Part shown: piece by piece, positions 46,361-55,599 of the stretch
Numbering within the stretch: position 1 is the stretch's first letter
Layout of the letters: the number at the start of each line of letters is the position of its first letter
Assembly (NCBI RefSeq): GCF_014196495.1
Contig: NZ_JACIDT010000006.1
Location: 1-64,000, forward strand
Direction: 5' to 3'
DNA length: 64,000 bases
Origin: Sphingobium jiangsuense
Lineage (GTDB): Bacteria > Pseudomonadota > Alphaproteobacteria > Sphingomonadales > Sphingomonadaceae
The notes under the pieces: generated by a model
The model's database searches: none
Told to the model about the DNA's origin: nothing
The model's input: the letters and a program-made list of their open reading frames with translations, nothing else
Translations under genes and position numbers: made by a program

Positions 46361-46933
46361 GTGCCCAACCCGATCAAGTTAATCAAGACCCGCCGCTTTT
46401 CCGATCCGCGCGGCTGGTTTCGGGAGAACTTCGTCGAAAATCGCTGGGCGGACCAACTGGAAGCCGATCTGCATTTCGTTCAGGATAATCAGAGCTATTC
46501 GGCCCGGCCCGGCACGTTGCGCGGCATCCATTTTCAGCTGCCGCCCCATGCGCAGGCGAAGCTGGTGTGGTGCCTGCGCGGCAGCATCTACGATGTGGCG
46601 GTCGATCTTCGATCGGGATCGCCTACCTACGGACACTATGTATCTGCCGAGCTTTCCGCCGAAAACGGCATGCAGCAGTTCATTCCGGTCGGTTTTGGCC
46701 ATGGCTTCGTCACGCTGGAGCCGGACACCGAAGTCGCCTACAAGGTAAGCGACTATTATGCGCCGGAATGCGAAGCCGGCCTGCGGTGGGATTGCCCTGA
46801 ACTCGGCATAGACTGGCCGCTTCCGTCGTCCGGTCCGTTACTGTCGTCCAAGGACGAAGCTTTGCCTGGCCTTGCCGGGTTCAGCAGCCCTTTTCCCTAT
46901 GATGGCAACCCGCTCGTTGCCATTGGCGACTGA
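46361..46933 (+). CDS. rmlC: dTDP-4-dehydrorhamnose 3,5-epimerase
   Basis: RmlC epimerises dTDP-4-keto-6-deoxyglucose at C3 and C5 toward dTDP-L-rhamnose. The 190-residue cupin shows FSDPRGWFRENF (about residues 13-24), GTLRGIHFQLPPHAQAKLV with catalytic His (about 51-69), RGSIYDVAVDLR (catalytic Asp nearby) and FIPVGFGHGFVTLEPDTEV (about 107-125). It starts at GTG 46361 behind TGGAG. It is first of rmlC-rmlB-rmlA; rmlD is not in the window. Confidence 0.93.
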   Translation: MPNPIKLIKTRRFSDPRGWFRENFVENRWADQLEADLHFVQDNQSYSARPGTLRGIHFQLPPHAQAKLVWCLRGSIYDVAVDLRSGSPTYGHYVSAELSAENGMQQFIPVGFGHGFVTLEPDTEVAYKVSDYYAPECEAGLRWDCPELGIDWPLPSSGPLLSSKDEALPGLAGFSSPFPYDGNPLVAIGD

Positions 46934-46969
46934 GCTTCATCGCAATCTGTTAGTCGGAGTTTGATCCCC

Positions 46970-48028
46970 ATGCGCGTTCTGGTTACCGGAGGAGCAGGTT
47001 TCATCGGTTCCGCACTCGTTCGTCACCTGATCGGTCAGACGGGGCACGAAGTGCTGAACCTGGACAAGCTGACCTATGCCGGCGTCTTGACGTCTCTGGA
47101 GCCGGTCGAGAAGGACCCCCGATATCGTTTCGTCCAGGGCGATATCGCCGATGCGAACCTGGTCGGTCGGCTGCTGGCCGAATTCCAGCCGGACGTGATC
47201 GCCCATCTCGCCGCCGAGAGCCATGTCGACCGCTCGATCGACGGTCCCGATATGTTCATCCATACCAATATCGTCGGTACCTTCACCCTGTTGCAGCAGG
47301 CTCTCGATTATTGGAGCGCCTTGCCGGGCGAACGCAAGGCTCGCTTCCGGTTTCACCATATCTCGACGGACGAGGTGTATGGATCTCTGGGGCACGAGGG
47401 ATATTTTACCGAGACCACGCCTTATGATCCGCGTTCCCCCTATTCGTCGTCGAAGGCGGCGTCGGACCATCTCGTCCGGGCATGGCATCATACTTACGGG
47501 CTGCCCGTGCTGGTCACCAACTGCTCCAACAATTACGGGCCTTATCACTTCCCCGAAAAGCTCATCCCGCTGATTATCATTCGTGCGCTCGCCGGGGAGG
47601 CGCTGCCGGTTTATGGCAACGGCAGCAACGTCCGGGACTGGCTGTTCGTGGAGGATCACGCCCGTGCGCTGACGACCGTGTTTGAAAGCGGCAGGTCGGG
47701 GGAAACATACAATATCGGCGGCAATTCGGAACGGCGGAATATAGACGTGGTGCAGACGATCTGCGCAACGCTGGACACGCTACGCCCGCGCGCGGACGGG
47801 GCCTCCTACGCCACGCAGATCGAGTTCGTCCCGGATCGGCCAGGCCATGATCAGCGCTATGCCATCGATGCCAGCAAGATCCGCGCCGAATTCGGCTGGG
47901 AACCGGCGGTTCGCTTCGAGGACGGCATCCACCAGACCGTGCGCTGGTATCTCGATCGGAAGGACTGGTGGCAGCCGATCCTCGATCGCAAATATGATAC
48001 CGCCCGGCTCGGACGGAAAGCGGGCTGA
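46970..48028 (+). CDS. rmlB: dTDP-glucose 4,6-dehydratase
   Basis: RmlB makes dTDP-4-keto-6-deoxyglucose, the branch point for both the rhamnose and the 3-amino sugar routes encoded here. The 352-residue short-chain dehydrogenase shows the NAD motif TGGAGFIGS (residues 6-14), [12 protein letters not shown] (about 80-91), [11 protein letters not shown] (catalytic Thr-Asp-Glu, about 129-139) and [11 protein letters not shown] (Tyr/Lys, about 160-170). ATG 46970 is chosen; a TTG at 46961 adds three residues. Confidence 0.96.
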   Translation: MRVLVTGGAGFIGSALVRHLIGQTGHEVLNLDKLTYAGVLTSLEPVEKDPRYRFVQGDIADANLVGRLLAEFQPDVIAHLAAESHVDRSIDGPDMFIHTNIVGTFTLLQQALDYWSALPGERKARFRFHHISTDEVYGSLGHEGYFTETTPYDPRSPYSSSKAASDHLVRAWHHTYGLPVLVTNCSNNYGPYHFPEKLIPLIIIRALAGEALPVYGNGSNVRDWLFVEDHARALTTVFESGRSGETYNIGGNSERRNIDVVQTICATLDTLRPRADGASYATQIEFVPDRPGHDQRYAIDASKIRAEFGWEPAVRFEDGIHQTVRWYLDRKDWWQPILDRKYDTARLGRKAG

Positions 48029-48118
48029 CATGCCAGATGCCCCGCGGCATCGGCGGATGCGATTTTCCGAGATCGTTAGGGAACCGGCAGGTTCGAACAA
48101 GGTGGAGAGTGTCAAGGC

Positions 48119-48985
48119 ATGAAGGGTATCATCCTGGCGGGCGGTTCCGGCACGCGATTGCATCCCATGACAGCGGTGACGTCCAAGCAGCTAATGCCGA
48201 TCTACGACAAGCCGATGATCTATTATCCGCTGTCGACGCTGATGCTGGCGGGCATTCGCGAAGTGCTCATCATCTCCACGCCGCGCGATCTTCCCTTGTT
48301 CGAGGCTTTGCTCGGCGACGGGGCGCAGTGGGGCATTGAAATCAGCTATGCATGCCAACCCAGTCCTGATGGCCTTGCGCAGGCCTATATCATCGGGGCG
48401 GATTTCGTGCACGGCGGCCCGTCGGCGTTGATCCTCGGCGATAATATTTTCTACGGAAACGCGATCACCGAGCGGCTCCTTAGCGCAATGTCCCGGCCTG
48501 TGGGTGCTTCAGTCTTCGCCTATCATGTGACCGACCCGGAACGATATGGCGTGGTCGAGTTCGATGCCGGGATGCACGCGGTTTCGATCGAGGAGAAACC
48601 GGCCGTTCCGCGCTCTCACTGGGCGGTGACGGGGCTGTATTTCTACGATGAGCAGGTGGTCGACATAGCCGCTAATCTGAAACCGTCGGCGCGTGGTGAA
48701 CTGGAGATCACAGACGTCAACAAGGCCTATCTCGACCGGAACCAGTTGTCGGTGGAACTGCTGGGGCGCGGCTATGCCTGGCTCGACACCGGCACGCCCG
48801 ACAGCCTGCTGGAGGCGGCCGAATTCGTCCGCACCCTGGAAAAGAGGCAGGGTTTCAAGATCGCATGCCCGGAAGAAATCGCCTATCGGCAGGGGTTCAT
48901 CACAGCCGCCGATTTTGAACGGCTCGCCACCTTGCATGGCAAATCATCCTATGGCGATTATCTGCGCCAGGTCGCGGGCGAGTGA
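48119..48985 (+). CDS. rmlA: glucose-1-phosphate thymidylyltransferase
   Basis: RmlA couples dTTP and glucose-1-phosphate to dTDP-glucose, the first step for dTDP sugars. The 288-residue protein shows [14 protein letters not shown] (about residues 4-17), [20 protein letters not shown] (about 22-41), [10 protein letters not shown] (about 106-115) and [18 protein letters not shown] (about 221-238). It is third in rmlC-rmlB-rmlA and converges on kpsT with 37 bases between. Confidence 0.96.
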   Translation: MKGIILAGGSGTRLHPMTAVTSKQLMPIYDKPMIYYPLSTLMLAGIREVLIISTPRDLPLFEALLGDGAQWGIEISYACQPSPDGLAQAYIIGADFVHGGPSALILGDNIFYGNAITERLLSAMSRPVGASVFAYHVTDPERYGVVEFDAGMHAVSIEEKPAVPRSHWAVTGLYFYDEQVVDIAANLKPSARGELEITDVNKAYLDRNQLSVELLGRGYAWLDTGTPDSLLEAAEFVRTLEKRQGFKIACPEEIAYRQGFITAADFERLATLHGKSSYGDYLRQVAGE

Positions 48986-49022
48986 ATGCCGGACCTCTGA
49001 TAGAATAAGGGGTGCGCCGGCT

Positions 49023-49679
49023 TCAGGCCGTCATCAGCGAGCCGTGAAAATCGAGCGCCTGCTCGACGTCGGAAAAATGGTGCAGAATGCCATCGACCAG
49101 TACGCAGGCGCGCTGGCAATGGGCGCGAATATAGTTTTCGTCGTGGGAAACGATGATCAGCGCCCGGTCTCCGCGCCTTTCGAACAGTTCGACATGGCAC
49201 TTGGTCTGAAAGCGGGCATCGCCCACGGCGGCCACTTCGTCGATGAGATAGCAGTCGAACTCGATCATCATCGAAATGGCGAAAGCGAGGCGCGCGCGCA
49301 TGCCGGAAGAGTAAATCTTGACCGGCTCGCGCAGATAAGGTCCCAGTTCGGTGAACTCCTCGATGAAGCCGACCTTGTCGCTGAAATCGACGCCGTAGAT
49401 GCGGCAAATAAAGCGCATATTGTCATAGCCGGTGAGAGCACCCTGGAACGCGCCGGTGAAGGCGAGCGGCCAGGATACGCGCATGCTGCGCTCGACAAGG
49501 CCGGATGAAGGTTGCTCGACACCGCTGACGAGGCGGATCATCGTCGATTTGCCCGCGCCATTCCGGCCGAGAATGCCGACTTTCTCACCGGGGGCGAGGG
49601 TAAAGTTCACGCCCCTCAATACCTCAACCGGTCCGCTTCGGGTCGGGTAGAATTTGTGGACGTCGTTGAGGACGATCAT
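49023..49679 (-). CDS. kpsT: capsule exporter ATP-binding protein KpsT
   Basis: This is the ATPase of the ABC transporter that moves lipid-linked capsule polysaccharide across the inner membrane. The 218-residue protein has Walker A GILGRNGAGKSTMIR (about residues 37-51), the ABC signature YSSGMRARLAF (about 121-131) and Walker B-like CYLIDEVAAVGD (about 139-150), where KpsT proteins read DE. Start 49679 overlaps the kpsM stop (ATGA). The order kpsE-kpsM-kpsT is transcribed together on the minus strand. Confidence 0.95.
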   Translation of the reverse strand: MIVLNDVHKFYPTRSGPVEVLRGVNFTLAPGEKVGILGRNGAGKSTMIRLVSGVEQPSSGLVERSMRVSWPLAFTGAFQGALTGYDNMRFICRIYGVDFSDKVGFIEEFTELGPYLREPVKIYSSGMRARLAFAISMMIEFDCYLIDEVAAVGDARFQTKCHVELFERRGDRALIIVSHDENYIRAHCQRACVLVDGILHHFSDVEQALDFHGSLMTA

Positions 49680-50476
49680 TCGACCACATACTCCCGGCTG
49701 ATCTTCCGTTCGAACGCGAGCGCAAGCACGGTCAATATCATGCACACCAGGGCCATGAAGGACGGGTCATAATGCGTCGTGACCCGGCTGCCGAAGAAGC
49801 CGTCCCGGATCATTTCGGTTCCATGGACCATCGGAAGCCAGAGAATGACCTTCTGAAATTCCGGCGGCAGGGAATCGACCATGAATGCAGCGCCGGACAT
49901 CGGGAACAGCAGATAAGCGGCGGGGTGCCAGATCTTTTCGACCATTTCCGATACTTCTGACCACGCCCCCAGCAGGATCGCCAGTGACGCGCCGAACCAG
50001 GCGGTGAGCAACCAGCCCCCCAGCACCTTGAAAACATCCTCCGGGAGCGGAATCCACTCGATCATGATGAAGATGATGCCCAGGATTACGAAGGAGATGG
50101 TCGCGCCCGCCGCTTCGAGCAGAAGGCGCGACAGGAAGATGTCCATGATCTTCACGTTGCGGTGGTACATCAGCACCGAATTCGGCGCGATGGCGGCAAC
50201 GCAGCGGCCCGGCATGTTGCGCCAGAGCAGAACGGCGGAATAGCCGGTCAGCGCGAAGGCCGTAATCGGCAGGTCGGAGCCATGATGCATTCCGGCCAGC
50301 GTCCAGAGCGCGGTGACCCCCAGCGTGAACATCATCGGTTCCACGAACAGCCACAGGAAGCCGATATTGTGCCGCCCGTAGCGAGTCATGATCTCGCGCA
50401 GGATCAGCGCCCACAAGACATCGCACTGGATCCGGGCGGAAGAGCGGAATGTGAAACCTGAGGGCTGGTCCGACAT
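49676..50476 (-). CDS. kpsM: capsule exporter permease KpsM
   Basis: This ABC-2 type permease partners with KpsT. The 266-residue protein has six membrane helices and family features: WALILREIMTRYGRHNIGFLW (about residues 22-42), FLWLFVEPMMFTLGV, NSVLMYHRNVKIMDIFLSR (about 98-116) and a C-terminal GTEMIRDGFFG (about 218). Start 50476 (MSDQPSG) lies four bases after the kpsE stop. Presence of KpsM/KpsT defines the island as ABC-transporter dependent rather than Wzy-dependent. Confidence 0.95.
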   Translation of the reverse strand: MSDQPSGFTFRSSARIQCDVLWALILREIMTRYGRHNIGFLWLFVEPMMFTLGVTALWTLAGMHHGSDLPITAFALTGYSAVLLWRNMPGRCVAAIAPNSVLMYHRNVKIMDIFLSRLLLEAAGATISFVILGIIFIMIEWIPLPEDVFKVLGGWLLTAWFGASLAILLGAWSEVSEMVEKIWHPAAYLLFPMSGAAFMVDSLPPEFQKVILWLPMVHGTEMIRDGFFGSRVTTHYDPSFMALVCMILTVLALAFERKISREYVVE

Positions 50477-50480
50477 CAGA

Positions 50481-51587
50481 TCAATCCCGATGTTCGCGCA
50501 CGCCGGCAAGCAGCATCGACAAAATGCCGAATGCGATCAGGCCCAGCACGAAGGTCGTCAGAATTCCGCGAATTCTCTTGGGCTCGACAGCGGTGTCGGG
50601 CAGGCTGGGCTGGGCGATCCGCTCGATATAGGCCTGCTGCTTGCGCGCCTCGCTGCGCGCGTCGGCGAGCGATGCGAACATCGCCGCCATCTGCTTGTCG
50701 GCAAACTGGCTCTCGAGGGAGAGCCGCTGATACTCCACGGCCACGTCGGACAGCGATTCCTTGCTGCCGGCAATCTCTTTGGTCCGGCGCTCTATTTCCC
50801 GCTGCAGCGATTGGACGGTGGTTTCCAGCACCGGTATCTGCGGATTGCTGGGCGTGAAATTGCGCAACTGGCTCAACTGGGTGTTGGTCGTAATCAACTG
50901 GTCCTGCAGCTTGGAAATCATCTGCATCTGGATCAGGGCCTGCCGCTCCGGGTCGATGATGCCCGACCGGTTGCGATACCGCGCAAGGGCCTGCGCGGCG
51001 GTCTGGGCTTTTTGCTTGGCCTCGGCAAGCTCCGCCTCGGCCACCCGGATCAGGTCGTTGCGGGCGCGCTGGTTAAGGCGGTTGACCGTCGCTTCGGTAA
51101 GCTGGAGCAGTTGCTCGTTGAGCCTGTGCGCATCCTCCTTCGTATAGGCGCGCACAGTAAGGGTGCTTATCGAGGATGTCGGGTCATAGTTGATGGCGAT
51201 CTTTTTCAGGTAAAATTGGTAAAGATCCTCGAAAGAAGCGAAGAAACCGGTGGGGTTGAACCGGTCGACCGGGGAAATGAGGTTATGCGTATAGGCTTTC
51301 CTGAACTCTTCATTCCTGTTCAGCTGACGGAGGGCATCGCGCGACCGGACATAGGACTGGGCGGCATACATCTCGTCACTGCCATTAGAAAAGCCCGCGG
51401 TCTTGAGCAGGCTTCCGAAGGGAGAGCCGGATGGTTTATCCGGCCGGCGAACTACGAAGGCAGCTTCCGAAATATATATATCGGAAGCGATGAAGCCAAA
51501 ATAAAGTATTGCAATCGCCGTTGGAGCAATGACTGTCGCAAGGAAGATTTTGTTGGCGTTTCTGATCTTTGCAAAAAGATTTTGCAT
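50481..51587 (-). CDS. kpsE: capsule export polysaccharide co-polymerase KpsE
   Basis: KpsE bridges the inner-membrane exporter and the outer-membrane OPX channel. The 368-residue protein has one membrane helix at each end (about residues 15-35, and 340-358, TTFVLGLIAFGILSMLLAG) and a long periplasmic coiled-coil region between (LAEAKQKAQTAAQALARYR, QSLQREIERRTKEIAGSKE). PERQALIQMQMISKLQDQL is typical of PCP-3 proteins. Start 51587 (MQNLFAK) is chosen; the ribosome binding site is weak. First gene of the exporter operon. Confidence 0.92.
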   Translation of the reverse strand: MQNLFAKIRNANKIFLATVIAPTAIAILYFGFIASDIYISEAAFVVRRPDKPSGSPFGSLLKTAGFSNGSDEMYAAQSYVRSRDALRQLNRNEEFRKAYTHNLISPVDRFNPTGFFASFEDLYQFYLKKIAINYDPTSSISTLTVRAYTKEDAHRLNEQLLQLTEATVNRLNQRARNDLIRVAEAELAEAKQKAQTAAQALARYRNRSGIIDPERQALIQMQMISKLQDQLITTNTQLSQLRNFTPSNPQIPVLETTVQSLQREIERRTKEIAGSKESLSDVAVEYQRLSLESQFADKQMAAMFASLADARSEARKQQAYIERIAQPSLPDTAVEPKRIRGILTTFVLGLIAFGILSMLLAGVREHRD

Positions 51588-51643
51588 TTTGAATTCGTCT
51601 TTCCCAAATCTTCCTGTTATATATCGTGGCGACATATTAACCT

Positions 51644-51907
51644 ATGTTCTTGTGGAACGATACATGGGGCTATCAACGTCGCGAATCGTCATTAGCCGAT
51701 CTTGCGGACGGATGCGAGGGGCGGGGCAAGGCGTTCGCGGACCTTGGCTCTTTGGTGCGCCTGGCCGAGGGCTTTTCCGGCATCAAAGCCTGCATGCGCG
51801 CGATGAAGCGACGCTCTTTCGCGCCGAATGAGGAGAGCCGCCCGAATGGAACCGATCCGCGCGCGGTTCATTGCGATGTGGAATTTGCAAGGCTCCGGGC
51901 TATATAG
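51644..51907 (+). CDS. uncertain small ORF in the kpsE/oxidoreductase gap
   Basis: This 87-codon frame in the 371-base divergent gap encodes a Cys-containing, basic sequence (LADLADGCEGRGKAFADLGS, IKACMRAMKRRSFAPNEE). Third codon positions in its middle are GC-rich as in real genes of this genome. There is no ribosome binding site before ATG 51644 and no family is recognised. It may be a small gene, a remnant, or chance; the gap must also hold promoters for both flanking genes. Confidence 0.25.
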   Translation: MFLWNDTWGYQRRESSLADLADGCEGRGKAFADLGSLVRLAEGFSGIKACMRAMKRRSFAPNEESRPNGTDPRAVHCDVEFARLRAI

Positions 51908-51958
51908 GGCCTCCTATCGCAGTCTTGCTCGAATTGTTGCAGTCGAAGGAGAAGGTTT

Positions 51959-53038
51959 TTGGCAATTGATACCAATGACGGGCAGACGCAGGCGCCGCTG
52001 AAGGTCGCGGTGATCGGGACCGGATTGATCGGCCGTAAGCATATCGGGCTGATTGCCGAAAACCCGAAGCTGGTGGTGGCCGCAACGGTCAACCCGAACG
52101 GCGCGCCGGCCGACATTGCGGCGCTCGGCATTCCCAATTTCTCCAGCTGCGAGGAGATGGTGCGGACGATAGAAATTGGCGGCGCGATCGTTGCCAGCCC
52201 GAACGAGACGCATGCGGATATCGCCGTGGAACTGATCCGCGCGGGCATTCCCGTTCTAGTCGAGAAGCCGATCGCGGGGACCGTCGAGCAGGGCCAGCGC
52301 ATCATTGCTGCCGCGCAGGAGCATGACGTGCCCGTCCTGATGGGGCATCATCGCCGGTATAATCCGATATTGGCCGAAATGAAGGAGATCGCGCACAGCG
52401 ATCGTCTTGGCGCGCTCGTCGGTTTCAGCGGCGTCTGGTCTGTCTACAAGCCGGATCCCTATTATGGCGCGGCTTGGCGAACGGGCGCAACGGGTGGGCC
52501 GATCATGATCAATCTCATTCATGAGATCGACTATCTGCAAGCCATGTTCGGCCGGATCGCTTCGGTTGGCGCGATGCAGGCGCCCAAGCGCCGCGTTCAT
52601 TCCAGCGAGGAGGCGGTTGGCGTCCTGCTGCGTTTCGAGCAAGGGATTATCGGGACGGTCATATTGAGCGACAGCGCCGCTTCCCCATGGACCTGGGAAC
52701 AGGCCACCGGCGAAAACGATCCCACTTTCCCTCAGAATCGGCAGAATCCCTATCGCTTCCTGTTCGAGCGCGGTGCGGTGGAGTTCCCAGGGCTGAAGAT
52801 ATGGAGCCAGCCCGAACCGGATTGGAGCGCCTTGTTCGAGATCGAGGACCGCAACCGGCTCGTCGAGCCGATGCGCGATGCTTTCGCGCGGCAGATCGAC
52901 CATTTCCACGATGTCGCGCGAGGAACGGCGGCCCCGATAGTCACCGCACGCGACGGACTGGAAGCGCTGAACGCGGCTATCACCGTGCGGCAGGCCATTG
53001 CGGGCAACGGTTTTCTCGACGTTCCTCCGCTCGGCTGA
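51959..53038 (+). CDS. Gfo/Idh/MocA family oxidoreductase
   Basis: This 359-residue NAD(P)-dependent dehydrogenase has an N-terminal Rossmann fold (KVAVIGTGLIGRKHIGLIA, about residues 15-33), the family signature VEKPIAGTVEQGQRI (about 100-114) with catalytic Lys, and GHHRRYNPILAEMKEI. TGGPIMINLIHEIDYLQAMFG (about 178-198) contains the usual His/Asp pair. It probably oxidises or reduces a sugar or sugar nucleotide in capsule synthesis; the substrate is unknown. TTG 51959 is used, with GGAG seven bases upstream. A terminator hairpin follows the stop. Confidence 0.9.
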   Translation: MAIDTNDGQTQAPLKVAVIGTGLIGRKHIGLIAENPKLVVAATVNPNGAPADIAALGIPNFSSCEEMVRTIEIGGAIVASPNETHADIAVELIRAGIPVLVEKPIAGTVEQGQRIIAAAQEHDVPVLMGHHRRYNPILAEMKEIAHSDRLGALVGFSGVWSVYKPDPYYGAAWRTGATGGPIMINLIHEIDYLQAMFGRIASVGAMQAPKRRVHSSEEAVGVLLRFEQGIIGTVILSDSAASPWTWEQATGENDPTFPQNRQNPYRFLFERGAVEFPGLKIWSQPEPDWSALFEIEDRNRLVEPMRDAFARQIDHFHDVARGTAAPIVTARDGLEALNAAITVRQAIAGNGFLDVPPLG

Positions 53039-53064
53039 AGGAAGGCAGGAAGGCGCATGAGGAT

Positions 53065-53096
53065 AGAGGCAAAGTTGAAATTCCAACTTTGCCTCT
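53065..53096. terminator. terminator hairpin after the Gfo/Idh gene
   Basis: A perfect 13-base stem, AGAGGCAAAGTTG with CAACTTTGCCTCT, encloses AAATTC and begins 27 bases after the stop codon. The following bases (GTTGAAATGG) are not T-rich, so termination efficiency is uncertain, but the placement is typical. Confidence 0.55.
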
Positions 53097-53109
53097 GTTG
53101 AAATGGTCC

Positions 53110-53138
53110 TTGACATTAACGCGAAAACCAAGGAAATG
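53110..53138 (+). promoter_or_regulatory. predicted promoter of tRNA-Gly
   Basis: A consensus TTGACA (53110-53115) is followed after 17 bases by GAAATG (53133-53138), a weak -10. The tRNA starts ten bases later, so transcription would begin close to the mature 5' end. Confidence 0.45.
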
Positions 53139-53147
53139 CGCGCTATC

Positions 53148-53221
53148 GCGGGTGTAGCTCAATGGTAGAGCAGAAGCTTCCCAAGCTTACGACGAGGGTT
53201 CGATTCCCTTCACCCGCTCCA
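53148..53221 (+). tRNA. tRNA-Gly (anticodon CCC)
   Basis: The 74-base sequence folds as a tRNA. The acceptor stem GCGGGTG pairs with CACCCGC; the D arm is GCTC...GAGC; the anticodon loop TTCCCAA gives anticodon CCC; the T arm is GAGGG-TTCGATT-CCCTT. The discriminator T and an encoded CCA end the gene at 53221. It reads GGG glycine codons. It lies inside the capsule island between an oxidoreductase and a glycosyltransferase gene. Confidence 0.96.
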
Positions 53222-53319
53222 GCCTTTACCGGCGTCGTCGCGCGGTCCTGTCGTCGGCCGGGAACGCTTTGACAGGGAATATGGCCATCGCCCGTCCCGA
53301 TCGTATCGCTCGCACATAG

Positions 53320-54501
53320 ATGCCGTCTCCTCTTCTTCTCGATGTGAGCCGCCTGATATGGCGGACCTGGCGCGGGCAGTTGCCGACCGGGATCGATCGT
53401 GCCTGCCTCGCCTATGTCAGCCATTATCGCGCTCGCGCCCACGCTGTCGTGCAGCGGGGCGGCTTCACCAGGATTCTCGATGACGAGGCGTCGGCCGCGC
53501 TGTTCTCTCTGCTGCTGGAGCCGCCGCGGGATTTCCGTTTCCGGCTCGTTCGACTGGCGATGGGGCAGATGGTGGCGTCGGACAATCACACCGGTCGGCA
53601 GACGGATGGGCTGATCTATCTCAATGTCGGGCATACCGGGCTGGATCGTGCCGGGCATCGGGCGTGGGTCAGGCGCACCGGCGTTCGCGCGCTTTATTAT
53701 CTGCACGATCTCATCCCGATCACCCATCCGCAATATGCGCGCGAGGGCGAAGCCGAAAAGCATGCCGTTCGCATGGAGACGATGCTGTCCTGCGGCGCGG
53801 GAATCGTGGCCAACAGCCGGGACAGCCTCGCCGCGCTGGCGGACTTTGCGGCGCAAAGGGGCATGGTGTTGCCGCCCGCACTGTGCGTTCCGCTGGGCGT
53901 GGAGCCCTTTGCCATTACGCGGGAGCCTGGGCCGCCGCCGTTTGAGGGACCCTATTTCATTACCGTGGGGACGCTGGAGGGGCGCAAGAATCACAAGACC
54001 CTTCTGGCCGTCTGGCGCCGGTTGGTCGCGTGGATGGGAGAGGGCAGCCCGAAGCTGGTGATCGTTGGGCAAAGGGGCTGGGCCGCCGACGACCTGTTTC
54101 GGATGCTGGATGAGGATGAAACGCTGCGGCCGCATGTGATCGAACTGGGTCGATGCGGCGATAGCGAGCTGCTGGCCTGCCTTTCTCACGCGCGCGCGCT
54201 GCTTTTCCCCAGCTTCGTCGAAGGGCAGGGGCTGCCGCTGACCGAGGCGCTGGCCATGGGCACGCCGGTTATCGCCAGTGCCCTCGACGTGTTTCGCGAG
54301 ACGGCCGGGGACATACCCGATTATCTCGATCCGCAGGACGAGGAAGGCTGGCTGCGCGCCGTGCTCGATTACAGCGCCGCCGACAGCCCGCGCCGGGCGC
54401 GACAGGTCGAGCGCATGGCCGGTTTCGCGCCGCCGGATTGGCCGGGGCACTTCCTGCGGATCGACGCCTGGTTGGAGGAAATGGCTGGTTCAGGCCGATA
54501 A
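53320..54501 (+). CDS. family 4 glycosyltransferase
   Basis: This 393-residue GT-B enzyme begins LLLDVSRLIWRTWRGQLPTGI, a form seen in capsule-associated transferases of sphingomonads (recollection). The C-terminal nucleotide-sugar domain shows PYFITVGTLEGRKNHKTLL (about residues 210-228) and LLFPSFVEGQGLPLTEALAMG (about 293-313) containing the GT4 EX7E motif. RALYYLHDLIPITHPQYA (about 124-141) is also typical. It should extend the capsule chain. Its last 12 bases overlap the 3' end of the convergent KpsC-like gene. Confidence 0.88.
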   Translation: MPSPLLLDVSRLIWRTWRGQLPTGIDRACLAYVSHYRARAHAVVQRGGFTRILDDEASAALFSLLLEPPRDFRFRLVRLAMGQMVASDNHTGRQTDGLIYLNVGHTGLDRAGHRAWVRRTGVRALYYLHDLIPITHPQYAREGEAEKHAVRMETMLSCGAGIVANSRDSLAALADFAAQRGMVLPPALCVPLGVEPFAITREPGPPPFEGPYFITVGTLEGRKNHKTLLAVWRRLVAWMGEGSPKLVIVGQRGWAADDLFRMLDEDETLRPHVIELGRCGDSELLACLSHARALLFPSFVEGQGLPLTEALAMGTPVIASALDVFRETAGDIPDYLDPQDEEGWLRAVLDYSAADSPRRARQVERMAGFAPPDWPGHFLRIDAWLEEMAGSGR

Positions 54502-55599
54502 ATGGGCCTTTATCAGGAGCTTCGCCTTCCTTCCCTGCCGTCGGAGGAAGCCCGACCGTAATTTGCTGAGGTCGCCCGTTCGTTCCAGTAAATCGCGCGT
54601 TTGCGCGAGTTTGCGCATGACCTGCTCGCAATCGGAAACGCGGCCGGTTTCCGGCGACCAATATAGCGGGTAGCGGATCAGGGTTCCGGCGACGATCTGG
54701 TCGAGGGAAAGGACGCGCCGCCGCCGCGCGAGCGCCGCCGTCCGTTCGGCCCGGTCCTCTGTCAGCCCCCAGCCCACATAGAAGGGCTGGCCATAGGTCA
54801 CCACCCGTTTCCCGCGTAACAATGCGTCGAATCCGGCGAGCGACGTCATGCAATGCAGCTCGTCGCACGCCTCTATGCAGCTGATGACGGAGAGATCGGT
54901 TTCGATATGGTCCGCCCATTGCCGCGCGTCGGCCAAGGTCATTCGGCCGTTGCGATTGCCCGACATCACGTCCGGGTGCGGCTTGTAGATAATGTAGGCG
55001 TCGGGATCGCCTTCACGCGCGGCCCGGAGCAATCCATGGTTGGTCCGCACGTCCGAGCACCCGAACCGTATCGAGGCGTCGTCTTCCACCTGGCCTGTCA
55101 CCAGCACTACCTTGCGCCCCTGCGTGGCCCAATCCGGTTGCTGCCTCGGTTCCAGATTATATTTGGTCAGTCCGTGCTCGACGATGAACGCGCGGACCGC
55201 CCTTGCGCGCTCCAGTTCCTCCTCCGAAAAGTCCGCGGTCGCGAGGATGGTTTCCAGATCGGACGGCTGGCGCGGGTCGAAATAGATGCCGGTGCGGTCC
55301 AGCACCAGCGACAGGGGCGGGATGAGGTCCGATCCCAATCCTACCGAGCGGAGGAAGCCGTCCTCGATGCGGATGGTCATCGCGCCGCTCGTCCCGGCCA
55401 GTTCGGCAACGCCCTCTGGCGGCTCGCAACTCCACCAGCCGATCGCGTCGGCCGGGGTGGGGGCGAGGCGCCGCGCCGCCTTCGCATGTGGCACGAAGAT
55501 CAACTCGTCGGCCTGAGAGCGCAGGATCGGCGCCAGATTATATTGCTTCCACCGTCGGAAGCCGACGCAGATCAGCCGCCGTGGGCGAGGGGCGGTCAT
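54490..55599 (-). CDS. KpsC-like capsule Kdo transferase, single module
   Basis: KpsC proteins extend the poly-beta-Kdo linker joining capsule polysaccharide to its phosphatidylglycerol anchor. This 369-residue protein shows the family block [31 protein letters not shown] (about residues 76-107), then [14 protein letters not shown] (about 196-209) and [17 protein letters not shown] (about 262-278). E. coli KpsC has two such modules in about 675 residues; only one is present here. It overlaps the kdsA stop by four bases, so Kdo synthesis and transfer are co-transcribed. Confidence 0.88.
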   Translation of the reverse strand: MTAPRPRRLICVGFRRWKQYNLAPILRSQADELIFVPHAKAARRLAPTPADAIGWWSCEPPEGVAELAGTSGAMTIRIEDGFLRSVGLGSDLIPPLSLVLDRTGIYFDPRQPSDLETILATADFSEEELERARAVRAFIVEHGLTKYNLEPRQQPDWATQGRKVVLVTGQVEDDASIRFGCSDVRTNHGLLRAAREGDPDAYIIYKPHPDVMSGNRNGRMTLADARQWADHIETDLSVISCIEACDELHCMTSLAGFDALLRGKRVVTYGQPFYVGWGLTEDRAERTAALARRRRVLSLDQIVAGTLIRYPLYWSPETGRVSDCEQVMRKLAQTRDLLERTGDLSKLRSGFLRRQGRKAKLLIKAHLSA

